A stretch of DNA of 64,000 nucleotides from an uncultured Muribaculaceae bacterium. GTDB taxonomy: Bacteria > Bacteroidota > Bacteroidia > Bacteroidales > Muribaculaceae. The stretch is from assembly GCA_947381945.1 (NCBI GenBank), contig CANCXM010000012.1, positions 1 to 64,000 on the forward strand. Direction: 5' to 3'. The translations under genes were made by a program, and so were the position numbers. Shown one piece after another: positions 33,958-42,402 of the stretch. The notes under the pieces are model-generated. The model saw only the letters and a list, made by a program, of their open reading frames with translations, ran no database searches and had not been told where the DNA came from. Positions within the stretch are counted from its first letter, which is position 1, and every line of letters begins with the position of its first letter.

Positions 33958-34191
33958 ATGTATATACAAGTTACTGACGTAGAATATATGGGAGACTACA
34001 TCCTCCGCTGCACCTTTAATAACGGAGATGTGAAGGATGTTGACATGACACCGGTATTGGATGCTCCTGCTTTTAAGGCCCTGAAAGACAAAAACGAATT
34101 CCGTCAATTCGGATTGGACGAGACAATTTTCTGGGCAAATGGAGCAGATATCGCACCGGAATGGCTATTTTCCCACGGACAAAAAGCTTAA
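33958..34191 (+). CDS. DUF2442 protein
   Basis: The 77-residue product has the DUF2442 pattern YILRCTFNNGDVKDVDMTPV then AFKALKDKNEFRQFGLDETI and a C-terminal GADIAPEWLF. Structures of related domains show a small alpha-beta fold. It starts 2 nt after DUF4160 and ends 2 nt before a GNAT gene, so the three are co-translated or coupled. Its likely partner is the DUF4160 protein. Confidence 0.85.
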   Translation: MYIQVTDVEYMGDYILRCTFNNGDVKDVDMTPVLDAPAFKALKDKNEFRQFGLDETIFWANGADIAPEWLFSHGQKA

Positions 34192-34193
34192 CC

Positions 34194-34712
34194 ATGCAAA
34201 TTGAGACTCAACGATTGATTTTGCGTCCGTGGCGCGAAGAGGATGCTGAGACTCTTTATAAATACGCCAGTGACCCGAGAGTAGGCACTCCTGCCGGATG
34301 GCCTCCTCACAAGTCCGTTGAAGAGAGTCGCGAGATTATCAGGACTGTGTTTTCCGCTCCCGAGGTCTATGCGGTTGTGCTGAAAAAGACGCAAGAACCG
34401 GTCGGCTGTTGTGGAATCATTCCCGGCGGTGTCCATTCGTCCCGTATTCAAGCCGACGAAGGGGAACTCGGCTATTGGATTGCCGTACCGTATTGGGGAC
34501 AGGGACTGATACCCGAGGCTGTCAATGCTCTCATTAATCATGGATTCAAAGATTTGGAATTGCGCACATTATGGATCGGGCATTACGATGATAATGCCAA
34601 ATCACACCGTGTGGCTGAAAAATGCGGATTCGCATACAGCCATACAGAATCCGATTCCGAAAGCGGCAAAAAAGAACACTTCATGATATTGCGCAACAAT
34701 GAGGAACGATAA
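34194..34712 (+). CDS. RimJ/RimL-type GNAT acetyltransferase
   Basis: The 172-residue product starts MQIETQRLILRPWREEDAET, the standard beginning of RimJ/RimL GNATs. It has GELGYWIAVPYWGQGLIPEA as the acetyl-CoA strand and loop, then NAKSHRVAEKCGF. It is expected to acetylate a protein N-terminus or a small amine. The start at 34194 leaves a 2-nt gap to DUF2442; the longer frame from 34161 overlaps it. The end overlaps the dus gene by 14 bp. Confidence 0.9.
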   Translation: MQIETQRLILRPWREEDAETLYKYASDPRVGTPAGWPPHKSVEESREIIRTVFSAPEVYAVVLKKTQEPVGCCGIIPGGVHSSRIQADEGELGYWIAVPYWGQGLIPEAVNALINHGFKDLELRTLWIGHYDDNAKSHRVAEKCGFAYSHTESDSESGKKEHFMILRNNEER

Positions 34713-35652
34713 CGATTTCCGCCTCATGGCTGCCCCCTTGCAGGGCTTTACCGAATCTCCATTCCGCCATTTCCATGCTGAAATTTATGGAGCCGGTGCA
34801 ATGAATGTCACTTACTTCTCCCCTTTTCTGCGACTTGAAAAAGGAGATGTGAGACCTCGCGATATGCGTGAGATAAGCACTCCGCTTAACGGCAACCATC
34901 AGCTTATCCCTCAAATCATTTTCAAAAACCCGGAAGAATTCACCCTGCTTGTAGATAAAATCAAATCTGCCGGTCATACTTCCATTGACCTGAACATGGG
35001 TTGCCCCTTTGTCCCGCAAGTGCGCAAAGGCCGTGGAGCCGGTATGCTGTCACATCCGGACGTAATCGAGGAAATCGGAAATCTCATGGCTGAAATGCCG
35101 GATATTACCTTCTCACTCAAGATGCGTCTCGGAACAGACTCACCAAGAGAATGGCAGCCGCTTGTCGACATCATCAACCGTATGCCCCTCGAACACGTCA
35201 CAATCCACCCGCGGACGGCTTCGCAGCAATACAGTGGCGAACTCCACACGGATGAATTTGGAAATTTTTCAAAAGCTCTCATCCATCCCGTTATTTTTAA
35301 TGGAGATATATGCACTCCTGCAATGATTGATAGCCTGAGAGAACGCTATCCGGAGATAAAAGGAATCATGGCAGGGCGCGGACTCCTCATGCGCCCCTCA
35401 CTGTTCAACGAATGGACTGAAAACAGGGAATGGTCCCGGGAAGAGCGCATCGAAAAACTTCTTCAGCTCCACAATGCCATCTTCAATCACTACCGTTCGA
35501 CCCTCACAGGGGGAGATGCGCAAGTCCTGTCTAAAATCAAACCTATGTGGGAATACTTCGGAGCCGACTTTGACCGCAAACCGGTCAAAAAAATCCTCAA
35601 AGCGAATTCCCTCACAAACTATACCACCGCGATTTCTTCGCTGACAAGATGA
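34699..35652 (+). CDS. dus: tRNA-dihydrouridine synthase
   Basis: The enzyme reduces uridines in tRNA D-loops with FMN and NADPH. The 317-residue product has LMAAPLQGFTESPFRHF at the start (FMN site), the catalytic Cys motif SIDLNMGCPFVPQVRKGRGA (GCP), SLKMRLG, the phosphate loop VTIHPRTASQQYSG, and GIMAGRGLLMRPSLF. The lack of long helical inserts and this start resemble the DusC-like group, but the subtype is not certain. Its ATG lies inside the GNAT gene, which suggests coupled translation. Confidence 0.92.
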   Translation: MRNDNDFRLMAAPLQGFTESPFRHFHAEIYGAGAMNVTYFSPFLRLEKGDVRPRDMREISTPLNGNHQLIPQIIFKNPEEFTLLVDKIKSAGHTSIDLNMGCPFVPQVRKGRGAGMLSHPDVIEEIGNLMAEMPDITFSLKMRLGTDSPREWQPLVDIINRMPLEHVTIHPRTASQQYSGELHTDEFGNFSKALIHPVIFNGDICTPAMIDSLRERYPEIKGIMAGRGLLMRPSLFNEWTENREWSREERIEKLLQLHNAIFNHYRSTLTGGDAQVLSKIKPMWEYFGADFDRKPVKKILKANSLTNYTTAISSLTR

Positions 35653-35780
35653 TGACAATCCGGTGACAAAATGCCATTACCAAGAAAATTCGGCCTCACA
35701 AACAACTAATTTAAGCGATTAAGTGGCAGGAAAGGTCTAAATAATTGCTTGAAGGAAGCAATTAATAAGTAAATTTTGAG

Positions 35781-35788
35781 TAATTTTG
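35781..35788 (+). promoter_or_regulatory. cdsA promoter, -7 element TAATTTTG
   Basis: TAATTTTG lies 20 nt before the cdsA ATG. Confidence 0.6.
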
Positions 35789-35808
35789 CACAAATTTACT
35801 ACTTAGCG

Positions 35809-36666
35809 ATGAAAAACCTCATATTACGAAGCATAACAGGAATCATCTATGTTGGTCTGATTTGCGCCTCTGTCCTTTTGGGCGGTTGGCCTTTCATTGT
35901 ATTTTTCGGCATCATTGCAATCCTTGCTCTTGAAGAATTCTATCATCTCACCAACGCATCGACCGGTGGAGAGAACATCACCACGCTCATCATCGATGTT
36001 GCAGGTGGCCTGATTCTGTGTGTCGGACTCGGAAGTGTCAACACAGGCGTATTGTCGCCATTCACGATGGCCGTACTCGGCGGAACATTCTTCACAGTCT
36101 ATCTCCTCTACCTGATTGTGCGACTTGTTCTTCAGCTCTACAATCAGGAAGCTTCTCCGCTGACAAATCTCGCGTACTCCTACATGGGTCAGATGTATAT
36201 CGCACTCCCTATCGGTCTGATGTCGATGTACTACACCCTCCCCAACGGTATGCACCTCCTGCTTGCCATGTTTATCATGATATGGCTCAACGACACGGGT
36301 GCATTCTGCGTAGGCTCGATGATAGGTAAACACAAACTATTCCCCCGAATCTCTCCCAACAAATCATGGGAAGGCTTCTTCGGTGGAGTTGTGTTCGCAA
36401 TCGCATCGGCCTTCGTGTTCAAATACGGTTTCCCCCAATATTTCGACAATATCTCGATAGGTGGACTTTGTGGCCTCGGTGTCGTAGTCTCAGCCTTTGC
36501 CACATGGGGCGACCTTGTTGAATCGCTCATCAAACGCACGCTCGGGGTAAAGGATTCCGGCACCCTTCTGCCCGGTCACGGGGGTATCCTCGACCGTATT
36601 GACTCCCTGCTCCTTGTGGTTCCCGCCTCGCTCCTCTATCTCACCGCCCTTCGCCTTTATTTCTAA
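35809..36666 (+). CDS. cdsA: Phosphatidate cytidylyltransferase (CdsA)
   Basis: CdsA makes CDP-diacylglycerol from phosphatidate and CTP in the inner membrane, the branch point to all phospholipids. The 285-residue product has about eight membrane helices. The family signature is present near the C-terminus: SLIKRTLGVKDSGTLLPGHG then GILDRIDSLL. A second conserved stretch is LFPRISPNKSWEGFFGG. The upstream frame to 35776 crosses the promoter, so the ATG at 35809 was chosen. Confidence 0.95.
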   Translation: MKNLILRSITGIIYVGLICASVLLGGWPFIVFFGIIAILALEEFYHLTNASTGGENITTLIIDVAGGLILCVGLGSVNTGVLSPFTMAVLGGTFFTVYLLYLIVRLVLQLYNQEASPLTNLAYSYMGQMYIALPIGLMSMYYTLPNGMHLLLAMFIMIWLNDTGAFCVGSMIGKHKLFPRISPNKSWEGFFGGVVFAIASAFVFKYGFPQYFDNISIGGLCGLGVVVSAFATWGDLVESLIKRTLGVKDSGTLLPGHGGILDRIDSLLLVVPASLLYLTALRLYF

Positions 36667-36707
36667 TTTGTTTCCATCATACTTACATTTTTAAGCTTTT
36701 ACACTAA

Positions 36708-38144
36708 ATGAAAAAAATCTTATGCTTCGCCTTTGCCGGAGCCGGTCTGCTTGCAGCCTGTAGCCCGGGTAAAGACACTATGGCAACCGCCGACACGAAC
36801 GACGACGTAATCCTCCACGCCTGGTCATGGTCATTCGACACCATCGCTGCCAACATGAAGGATATCGCCGATGCCGGATATGCCTACGTCCAGACCTCTC
36901 CTGCCAACACCTGCTTTGTAGGTGAGAACGGTGGCATGGCCCTTTTCTCCCAACCCGGTGACTCCGTAGCCGGAAAATGGTACTATTACTATCAGCCTAC
37001 AGATTGGAAAATCGGCAACTATCTCCTCGGAAACCGCGACCAGTTCAAGGCAATGATGGACAGCGCTGCAAAATACAATGTGAAAGTGATTGTCGATGTG
37101 CTTCCAAACCACACCGCGATAGACCATACAGCCGTCCTCCCCTCGCTTGACGAAGCAGTCGGTGGCCATGACAAACTCTATCATGCCAACGGTTTCACTC
37201 CCATCAAGGATTACAATGACCGTTACGAATGTACAACCGGCGAAATGGGTGGTCTGCCTGACGTCAACACTGAGAATCCTGATTTCCAGCACTACTACAT
37301 GACCTACGTCAACGACCTTCTCAGCCTTGGCGTGAAGGGTTTCCGCTATGACACGGCCAAGCATATCGGCCTCCCCTCCGATCCCCTCGACAGCCTTGCA
37401 ACCCGCAACAATTTCTGGGATGTGGCAACCGGACGTGAGGAAGTGAAGGGTCTCAAACTTGCCGTTCCCGCAGACTCACTCTTCATATATGGCGAGGTGC
37501 TTCAGGACAAGAATGTCAAGGAAACCGAATATGCGGAATACATGGATCTCACCGCAAGTGCCTACGGTCATGCACTCCGTACCGTACTCGACAAGGCTGA
37601 TTTCTCTGCAGATTCGCTTCTAAACTGGCACCATCCTGTCGATGGCAAGCACCTTGTCACCTGGGTAGAGTCGCACGACACATACGCAAACGAACATGAA
37701 TCAGCCGGTCTGACCGATGAACAGATCCGCATGGGTTGGGTGTTCCTCGCAGCACGTCAGAACGGTACTCCCCTCTTCTTCAGCCGTCCCGCCGGAAGCA
37801 CCCGCGACAACTATTGGGGCAACAACCGCGTAGGAGCACGTGGCAACGATGAGTTCAAGCACCCGGAAGTAGTGGCAGTCAATAAATTCCGTCGCGACAT
37901 GAAAGGTCAGCCCGAAACCATCTCCACCGCCAACAACGGCACAGTTATCGAGGTTGCCCGTGGCAATGCGGGAGCAGCGCTGATCAACATCTCCTCCGCA
38001 GCGCAGACAGTCGAGGGACTTGATACCACTCTCGCTGACGGCGATTATCAAGACGCTGTCAACGGCACTTCATTCTCTGTCAAGGATGGCAAACTCAGCG
38101 GAACGCTCTCACCCTACACCTCATATCTTCTCTACAGCAAATAA
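36708..38144 (+). CDS. Alpha-amylase family lipoprotein (GH13)
   Basis: The 478-residue product has a lipoprotein signal (AGAGLLAACSPG; Cys18). GH13 motifs are in order: region I VIVDVLPNHT (about 140-149), region II GVKGFRYDTAKHI with the nucleophile Asp, region III YGEVL with the acid Glu, and region IV WVESHDTY with the third catalytic Asp. A short C-terminal beta domain ends SPYTSYLLYSK. It probably hydrolyses alpha-glucans at the cell surface or in the periplasm. There is no SusCD pair next to it. A strong terminator follows. Confidence 0.93.
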   Translation: MKKILCFAFAGAGLLAACSPGKDTMATADTNDDVILHAWSWSFDTIAANMKDIADAGYAYVQTSPANTCFVGENGGMALFSQPGDSVAGKWYYYYQPTDWKIGNYLLGNRDQFKAMMDSAAKYNVKVIVDVLPNHTAIDHTAVLPSLDEAVGGHDKLYHANGFTPIKDYNDRYECTTGEMGGLPDVNTENPDFQHYYMTYVNDLLSLGVKGFRYDTAKHIGLPSDPLDSLATRNNFWDVATGREEVKGLKLAVPADSLFIYGEVLQDKNVKETEYAEYMDLTASAYGHALRTVLDKADFSADSLLNWHHPVDGKHLVTWVESHDTYANEHESAGLTDEQIRMGWVFLAARQNGTPLFFSRPAGSTRDNYWGNNRVGARGNDEFKHPEVVAVNKFRRDMKGQPETISTANNGTVIEVARGNAGAALINISSAAQTVEGLDTTLADGDYQDAVNGTSFSVKDGKLSGTLSPYTSYLLYSK

Positions 38145-38173
38145 TCCGGTCAAAACCGGCAATAATTACAACG

Positions 38174-38210
38174 CACAAGGCGCTGATGCATAAAGCATTG
38201 GCGCCTTGTG
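38174..38210 (+). terminator. Intrinsic terminator of the amylase gene
   Basis: Perfect 10-bp arms CACAAGGCGC (38174-38183) and GCGCCTTGTG (38201-38210) with an inner GATGC/GCATT stem lie 30 nt after the stop. Confidence 0.75.
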
Positions 38211-38330
38211 AACTTTTAGCGGCATAAAATTGTTTGCAAAATAGTAAAAAATTATAAAATAAATCGTAAATTTGTAGGGAAACGCTAAGACACATAATTA
38301 ATTGTAAAAGCTACAAATCACCCTACGCAT

Positions 38331-38359
38331 ATAACTTTTGACTAATCCAATAACTTTTG
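38331..38359 (+). promoter_or_regulatory. Promoter of the winged-helix gene, two ATAACTTTTG boxes
   Basis: ATAACTTTTG occurs at 38331-38340 and again 19 bp later at 38350-38359. The second can serve as the -7 and the TTTTG of the first as the -33. The second ends 23 nt before the ATG. Confidence 0.5.
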
Positions 38360-38382
38360 TGTAATTTAAATTCTCAACAACA

Positions 38383-38601
38383 ATGAACACTGACACTATC
38401 GGCTTGAACGCAGGAAGCGTATGGGCCGCCCTTAACGAAGCGGAAGCACTTGGTACCAAGCAGCTCAAAAAGAATGCCAAGATAAAGACCGAAAAGGAAC
38501 TCTACGCCGCACTCGGATGGCTTGCCCGTGAAGGGAAAATCAAGTTCGAAGAGAGCGAGGATGGCAAGGAGCTTATCGTTTCCCTCGTGCAGAACATGTA
38601 A
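38383..38601 (+). CDS. Winged-helix domain protein (DUF2582)
   Basis: The 72-residue product is a single winged helix: LNAGSVWAALNEAEALGTKQ, LKKNAKIKTEKELYAALGWL and the wing AREGKIKFEESEDGKELIV. The family (DUF2582) is common in Bacteroidota, usually alone and highly expressed. It lacks evident sensor domains. It may bind DNA or act as a small architectural protein. It has its own promoter and a strong terminator. Confidence 0.88.
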   Translation: MNTDTIGLNAGSVWAALNEAEALGTKQLKKNAKIKTEKELYAALGWLAREGKIKFEESEDGKELIVSLVQNM

Positions 38602-38667
38602 AAAGCATTTAGTCCCGCTGTCATGAACGGTAATATATTGCTCATGATGCGGAGGCTTCCCATTTTC

Positions 38668-38698
38668 CTCCTGCCGGAAACACTCTTTTCGGCAGGAG
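38668..38698 (+). terminator. Intrinsic terminator of the winged-helix gene
   Basis: CTCCTGCCG (38668-38676) pairs with CGGCAGGAG (38690-38698), followed by ATTTTGATTG. Confidence 0.75.
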
Positions 38699-38743
38699 AT
38701 TTTGATTGACAATCATTTTCACAACATCATATTCAACAACTTC

Positions 38744-39499
38744 ATGAATCCACTTTTTTCCATTATTACTGTAACTTACAACGCCGCCTCCACTCTGCCG
38801 GCCACGTTGCGCAGTGTGGGCGAGCAGACATGCAAACTGTTTGAATATCTTGTCATAGACGGTGCTTCCCGCGACAACACCGTCGAGCTTGCGCGCAATT
38901 CGGGAATAGAGCAGATCTCAATCATCTCGGAGCCTGACAAGGGCTTGTATGACGCGATGAACAAGGGACTTGGCATAGCTAAAGGCGATTATGTGATATT
39001 CCTTAATGCCGGTGACTCTTTCCATAATGCGAAGACTCTCCAACTGATTGCTGACGCTATCATGGATAATGACTACCCGGGTATTGTATATGGGCAGACA
39101 CAGATAGTCGATTCAGCCCGCAAGCGCATCGGTGACCGTCATCTGACGGCTCCCTCCATCCTTACACTCGACAGCTTCAAGGATGGAATGGTGGTCTGCC
39201 ACCAGGCATTTGTCGTACTTAGAAAATTGGTTGATAATTTTGACACACGCTACAGATTCTCAGCCGATTACGAGTGGTGTATCAGGTGCCTCCAGCGTTC
39301 ACACCGCAACTGCTATATTGACCGCATAATCATAGACTACCTGTCGGAAGGGGTCACCACAGCCAACCATCGTGCCTCACTCTGGGAACGCTTTAAAATC
39401 ATGTCGCACTATTTCGGCTTCTTCCCGACCCTCTTCCGCCACATCGGATTCTTCATTAGAGACAGAAAAAGGAAAAGACAGGAAAAAAATAAGGTGTGA
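38744..39499 (+). CDS. Family 2 glycosyltransferase
   Basis: The 251-residue product is a GT-A enzyme of family 2. The nucleotide-sugar site is FSIITVTYNAASTLPATLRS and the loop YLVIDGASRDNT. The metal-binding DxD-like region is SEPDKGLYDAMNKGLGIAKG then YVIFLNAGDSF. A HQAFVV acceptor-side motif and the ADYEWCIRC segment follow. This plan matches WcaA/EpsE-like transferases acting on capsule or lipopolysaccharide sugars. It stands alone, away from other polysaccharide genes. The start at 38744 was chosen over an upstream TTG. Confidence 0.88.
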   Translation: MNPLFSIITVTYNAASTLPATLRSVGEQTCKLFEYLVIDGASRDNTVELARNSGIEQISIISEPDKGLYDAMNKGLGIAKGDYVIFLNAGDSFHNAKTLQLIADAIMDNDYPGIVYGQTQIVDSARKRIGDRHLTAPSILTLDSFKDGMVVCHQAFVVLRKLVDNFDTRYRFSADYEWCIRCLQRSHRNCYIDRIIIDYLSEGVTTANHRASLWERFKIMSHYFGFFPTLFRHIGFFIRDRKRKRQEKNKV

Positions 39500-39535
39500 T
39501 TTGCATTATCGCACCTTTTCCGTTCTTTTATGGCA

Positions 39536-39619
39536 TAACTTTGCTGCATGAAACACTACTCCCCACAAAACCAATCTTTTCATCCGGCAAACTCCAACCT
39601 AAATCCACCACTCTCATGA
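39536..39619 (+). other. Orphan promoter with 23-codon open frame
   Basis: TAACTTTG (39536-39543) is followed after four bases by an ATG (39548) and a 23-codon frame (MKHYSPQNQSFHPANSNLNP). It lies in the convergent gap between the glycosyltransferase and ruvC genes. The frame has no recognisable family. It may be a relic, an antisense transcript into ruvC or chance. Confidence 0.25.
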
Positions 39620-39697
39620 AATCCTCTCTCCATCTCCGCCTCTCAGAATTCACCTCGTCATCACCGGCAATTCCGGTCTTTCTGCTGCTCCCCGAAC

Positions 39698-40270
39698 CTA
39701 CTTCACACGGTCCGGGTTCTTTGCCACAAAATCTTTCCACGACTTCGGGCCTCCCGACGGTATCGGGCGCGATGACTCGTAGTGATGGCAAAGTGCGGCC
39801 GCGAGTGCGTCGGTCGCGTCCAGCTCTATGTCCAGTTTATCAGGCGATATATTCAGGATTCTTCTGAGCATTTCGCGCACTTGCTCCTTGCTTGCAGCTC
39901 CGCTGCCGGTAATTGCCATTTTTATCTTTCGCGGCTCATATTCCGTAATCGGAATGTCGCGCGACAGGGCAGCAGCCATAGCCACACCCTGCGCACGTCC
40001 GAGTTTCAGCATCGACTGCACATTCTTCCCGAAAAACGGAGCCTCTATCGCCATCTCGTCAGGCAGGAATTGCTCTACAAGTCCAAGTACACGCTCATGG
40101 ATGCGCAGCAACCTAAGGTAGTGACTGTCGAACTTATTGAGCTTCACAACACCCAAAGCAATCAGTTCGGGCTTCTTTCCCTTGATGCCGAGAATACCAT
40201 AGCCCATCACGTTTGTGCCGGGGTCAATTCCGATAATTATTTTGTCGTGACTGTCAGCCATCGTTCTCAT
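39698..40270 (-). CDS. ruvC: Holliday junction endonuclease RuvC
   Basis: RuvC resolves Holliday junctions with RuvAB. The 190-residue product carries the acidic catalytic residues: Asp in [15 protein letters not shown], Glu in [19 protein letters not shown], and the C-terminal pair in [15 protein letters not shown]. The length is slightly greater than the E. coli protein because of the N- and C-termini. The ATG at 40270 overlaps the DUF4286 stop (ATGA), with a second Met three codons later. Confidence 0.95.
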   Translation of the reverse strand: MRTMADSHDKIIIGIDPGTNVMGYGILGIKGKKPELIALGVVKLNKFDSHYLRLLRIHERVLGLVEQFLPDEMAIEAPFFGKNVQSMLKLGRAQGVAMAAALSRDIPITEYEPRKIKMAITGSGAASKEQVREMLRRILNISPDKLDIELDATDALAAALCHHYESSRPIPSGGPKSWKDFVAKNPDRVK

Positions 40271-40578
40271 TCCAAAGGAAGTTCTTCCATGTAAGTCGTG
40301 AAAAATACAACCCCCTCGCCGAAACGGCGCTGAAGCTCACCGCGCAGTGCGGCCCCCTCCCCGTCATGCCACTTCACTGCATTCTCGGCCGTCTCAGCCT
40401 CGAAACTTACGGCATAGCTCACACAATCCTCCTGCACCTCGATGAGCAGAGCTGCGAAACGCGGTGACGACAAAAGACCGGAAGCCACGGCCGAGGGGAT
40501 ATAATCGCGACGCACCCAAGCCTTGAAGTGATTATCGAGACTTGTATGGACATGAAAACTTGTGTTAAGTATAAGCAT
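40267..40578 (-). CDS. DUF4286 protein
   Basis: The 103-residue product fits DUF4286: [20 protein letters not shown] then [14 protein letters not shown] and the ending [12 protein letters not shown]. It is a ferredoxin-like small fold common in Bacteroidota, of unknown function. It ends in an ATGA overlap with ruvC, and cstA ends 36 nt upstream, so the three form a unit. Confidence 0.85.
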   Translation of the reverse strand: MLILNTSFHVHTSLDNHFKAWVRRDYIPSAVASGLLSSPRFAALLIEVQEDCVSYAVSFEAETAENAVKWHDGEGAALRGELQRRFGEGVVFFTTYMEELPLE

Positions 40579-40614
40579 TGTTCTATTAGTTTTTCAATGA
40601 AGTTTATAACTGAA

Positions 40615-42057
40615 TCATGCCACACTCTCTTCCTCCGGGATGAGAACCTTTGGACTCACACGGGTATTGGCAAGGAATCCAAAACCGACGGTGGTGATGG
40701 CAGCAAGTGTGAAGGCCAGAATCTTGTTTTCAATTCCGAAGAACTGCGGTGATACGAAGACAAAACAAGTGACCACGAATGTCATGGCAATCGCCGGGAT
40801 AAGCGCAACCCAGTAGTTTGATTTCCGGCGCGCAAGCCAGACATAGATTGTCCAAAGAACCACAGCAGCCAGAGTCTGATTGGCCCAGGCGAAATAACGC
40901 CATATAATGTCGAAATTGACCAGTGTGATGGAATATCCGACAACGAAAAGCGGAATGCAGACTGCGAAACGCTTCACAATCGGACGCTGGTCGATATTGA
41001 AAATGTCGGCAACAATCAATCTCGCGCCACGGAAAGCCGTGTCGCCGGATGTGATGGGTGCCACAACCACTCCGAGCAGGGCGAGTATGGCACCGACCTT
41101 ACCGAGAGTCGTATTGGAAATCACATCAACAGCCCAGGCGGCATTGCCACCGTTTGCAGCAAGCTGTTCGCCAAGTTCTGTCGGCCCGTGGAAGAAGGCC
41201 ATAGCGATAGCAGCCCAGATAAGGGCTATGATGCTTTCGGAAATCATGGAACCGTAGAAGACCGAACGGCATTTCTTCTCACTCTCAATGCAACGGGCCA
41301 TCAATGGTGACTGAGTGGCATGGAAACCTGAAATTGCACCGCAGGCAATAGTAATGAAGAGCGTCGGGACAATTGGAAGTGCCTCCGGATTGAGCTGGAA
41401 ATTATGAAGGGTTGTCAGTTCAGGTATCTCATATTGGCCTGTAAGGAGTACGATGAGAAGGCCGGCAGCCATTGCAACCAATGCCACTCCGAACACGGGA
41501 TAGACCTTACCTATGACCTTGTCGACAGGGAGCATGGTGGCAAGAACATAGTATGCAAGGATTATCCATACCCACACATTCTGACTGATGCCGGGAACCA
41601 TGCTTGTGAGCAAGGAGGCAGGACTGAGGATAAAGACAGCACCGACAAGAACCATGAGTACAATCGAGAATACCCTGACGACGGCACGGGCCGGAATTCC
41701 AAGATAAATGCCGATTATCTCAGGCAGGCTGCGGCCATCGTGGCGCATAATCATCATACCAGACATGAAATCGTGCATTGCTCCGAAAAATATACCACCG
41801 AGAGTAATCCACAGAAAGGCTACAGGGCCGAAACATGCACCGAGTATGGCTCCGAAAATCGGTCCGGTACCGGCAATGTTGAGCAATTGGATAAGGAACA
41901 CACGCCAACGGGGCAGGCGGATATAATCAACACCGTCCTCCAGACGGTCTACAGGTGTTTTGCGTTCGGGGTCAACGTCGGCCAGACGTTCGAGATAACG
42001 GCCGTAAGTGAAGTATGCCGTGACCAGAAGAGCCAGACAAATCAGAAATGTTATCAT
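40615..42057 (-). CDS. cstA: CstA family carbon-starvation/peptide or pyruvate transporter
   Basis: The 480-residue product is an integral membrane protein with about 12-14 helices. CstA landmarks are TYGRYLERLADVDPERKTPV, LLNIAGTGPIFGAILGACFG, GGIFFGAMHDFMSGMMIMRH and ISGFHATQSPLMARCI. Family members import peptides or pyruvate under nutrient stress. Here it is the shorter form without the extra E. coli C-terminal helices. Its leader contains a motif shared with cdaA and is preceded by the MITE-like palindrome, which separates it from the NlpC gene. Confidence 0.94.
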   Translation of the reverse strand: MITFLICLALLVTAYFTYGRYLERLADVDPERKTPVDRLEDGVDYIRLPRWRVFLIQLLNIAGTGPIFGAILGACFGPVAFLWITLGGIFFGAMHDFMSGMMIMRHDGRSLPEIIGIYLGIPARAVVRVFSIVLMVLVGAVFILSPASLLTSMVPGISQNVWVWIILAYYVLATMLPVDKVIGKVYPVFGVALVAMAAGLLIVLLTGQYEIPELTTLHNFQLNPEALPIVPTLFITIACGAISGFHATQSPLMARCIESEKKCRSVFYGSMISESIIALIWAAIAMAFFHGPTELGEQLAANGGNAAWAVDVISNTTLGKVGAILALLGVVVAPITSGDTAFRGARLIVADIFNIDQRPIVKRFAVCIPLFVVGYSITLVNFDIIWRYFAWANQTLAAVVLWTIYVWLARRKSNYWVALIPAIAMTFVVTCFVFVSPQFFGIENKILAFTLAAITTVGFGFLANTRVSPKVLIPEEESVA

Positions 42058-42063
42058 AATTTT

Positions 42064-42089
42064 TTAGAGGGTAGTTAGAGGGTGTTTAA
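42064..42089 (-). repeat. Shared leader motif before cstA
   Basis: On the minus strand TTAAACACCCTC continues as TAACTACCCTCT, ending a few bases before the cstA ATG. The same sequence with one extra base precedes cdaA (50657-50682). It includes the end of the palindromic element but extends past it. Confidence 0.6.
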
Positions 42090-42402
42090 AAACAAATGTT
42101 AAAACCAGAGTCCAATCTCATGAGATAGATTCCGGCATGAAAAGAGGGAGCATAGCTGTAGCTATGTGACCGATTTTCAGGACGGAAGACATCCATGAGA
42201 TTGGATGCCGCCGGAGTAATATTTTTTCATTTATCCATGTGCCATTTTTATGAATTTTAATTGTTTTGCTGCATGGATGTCTTTTTGGCTAAATTATTCC
42301 TAACCCTCGGTCACATAGCTACAGCTATGCTCCCTCTGGTTATGAATAATTTATCTCAAAAATACATCCACTCTGGTTTAACATTTGTTATTAAACACCC
42401 TC
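42078..42402. mobile_element. 325-bp MITE-like palindromic element with about 34-bp terminal inverted repeats
   Basis: The ends (42078-42111 and 42370-42402) are inverted copies that start GAGGGTGTTTAA and differ by one substitution and one gap. Inside, a perfect 30-bp inverted repeat joins 42144-42173 and 42307-42336. A 10-bp pair (GACATCCATG/CATGGATGTC) surrounds the centre. A competing 12-bp pair, TCCAATCTCATG at 42111-42122, has its complement at 42194-42205. No open frame of note lies within. TTA stands on both flanks and may be a target duplication; the right one is the stop codon of the NlpC gene. It has the look of a non-autonomous transposable element or a long hairpin between nlpC and cstA. 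Confidence 0.7.
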
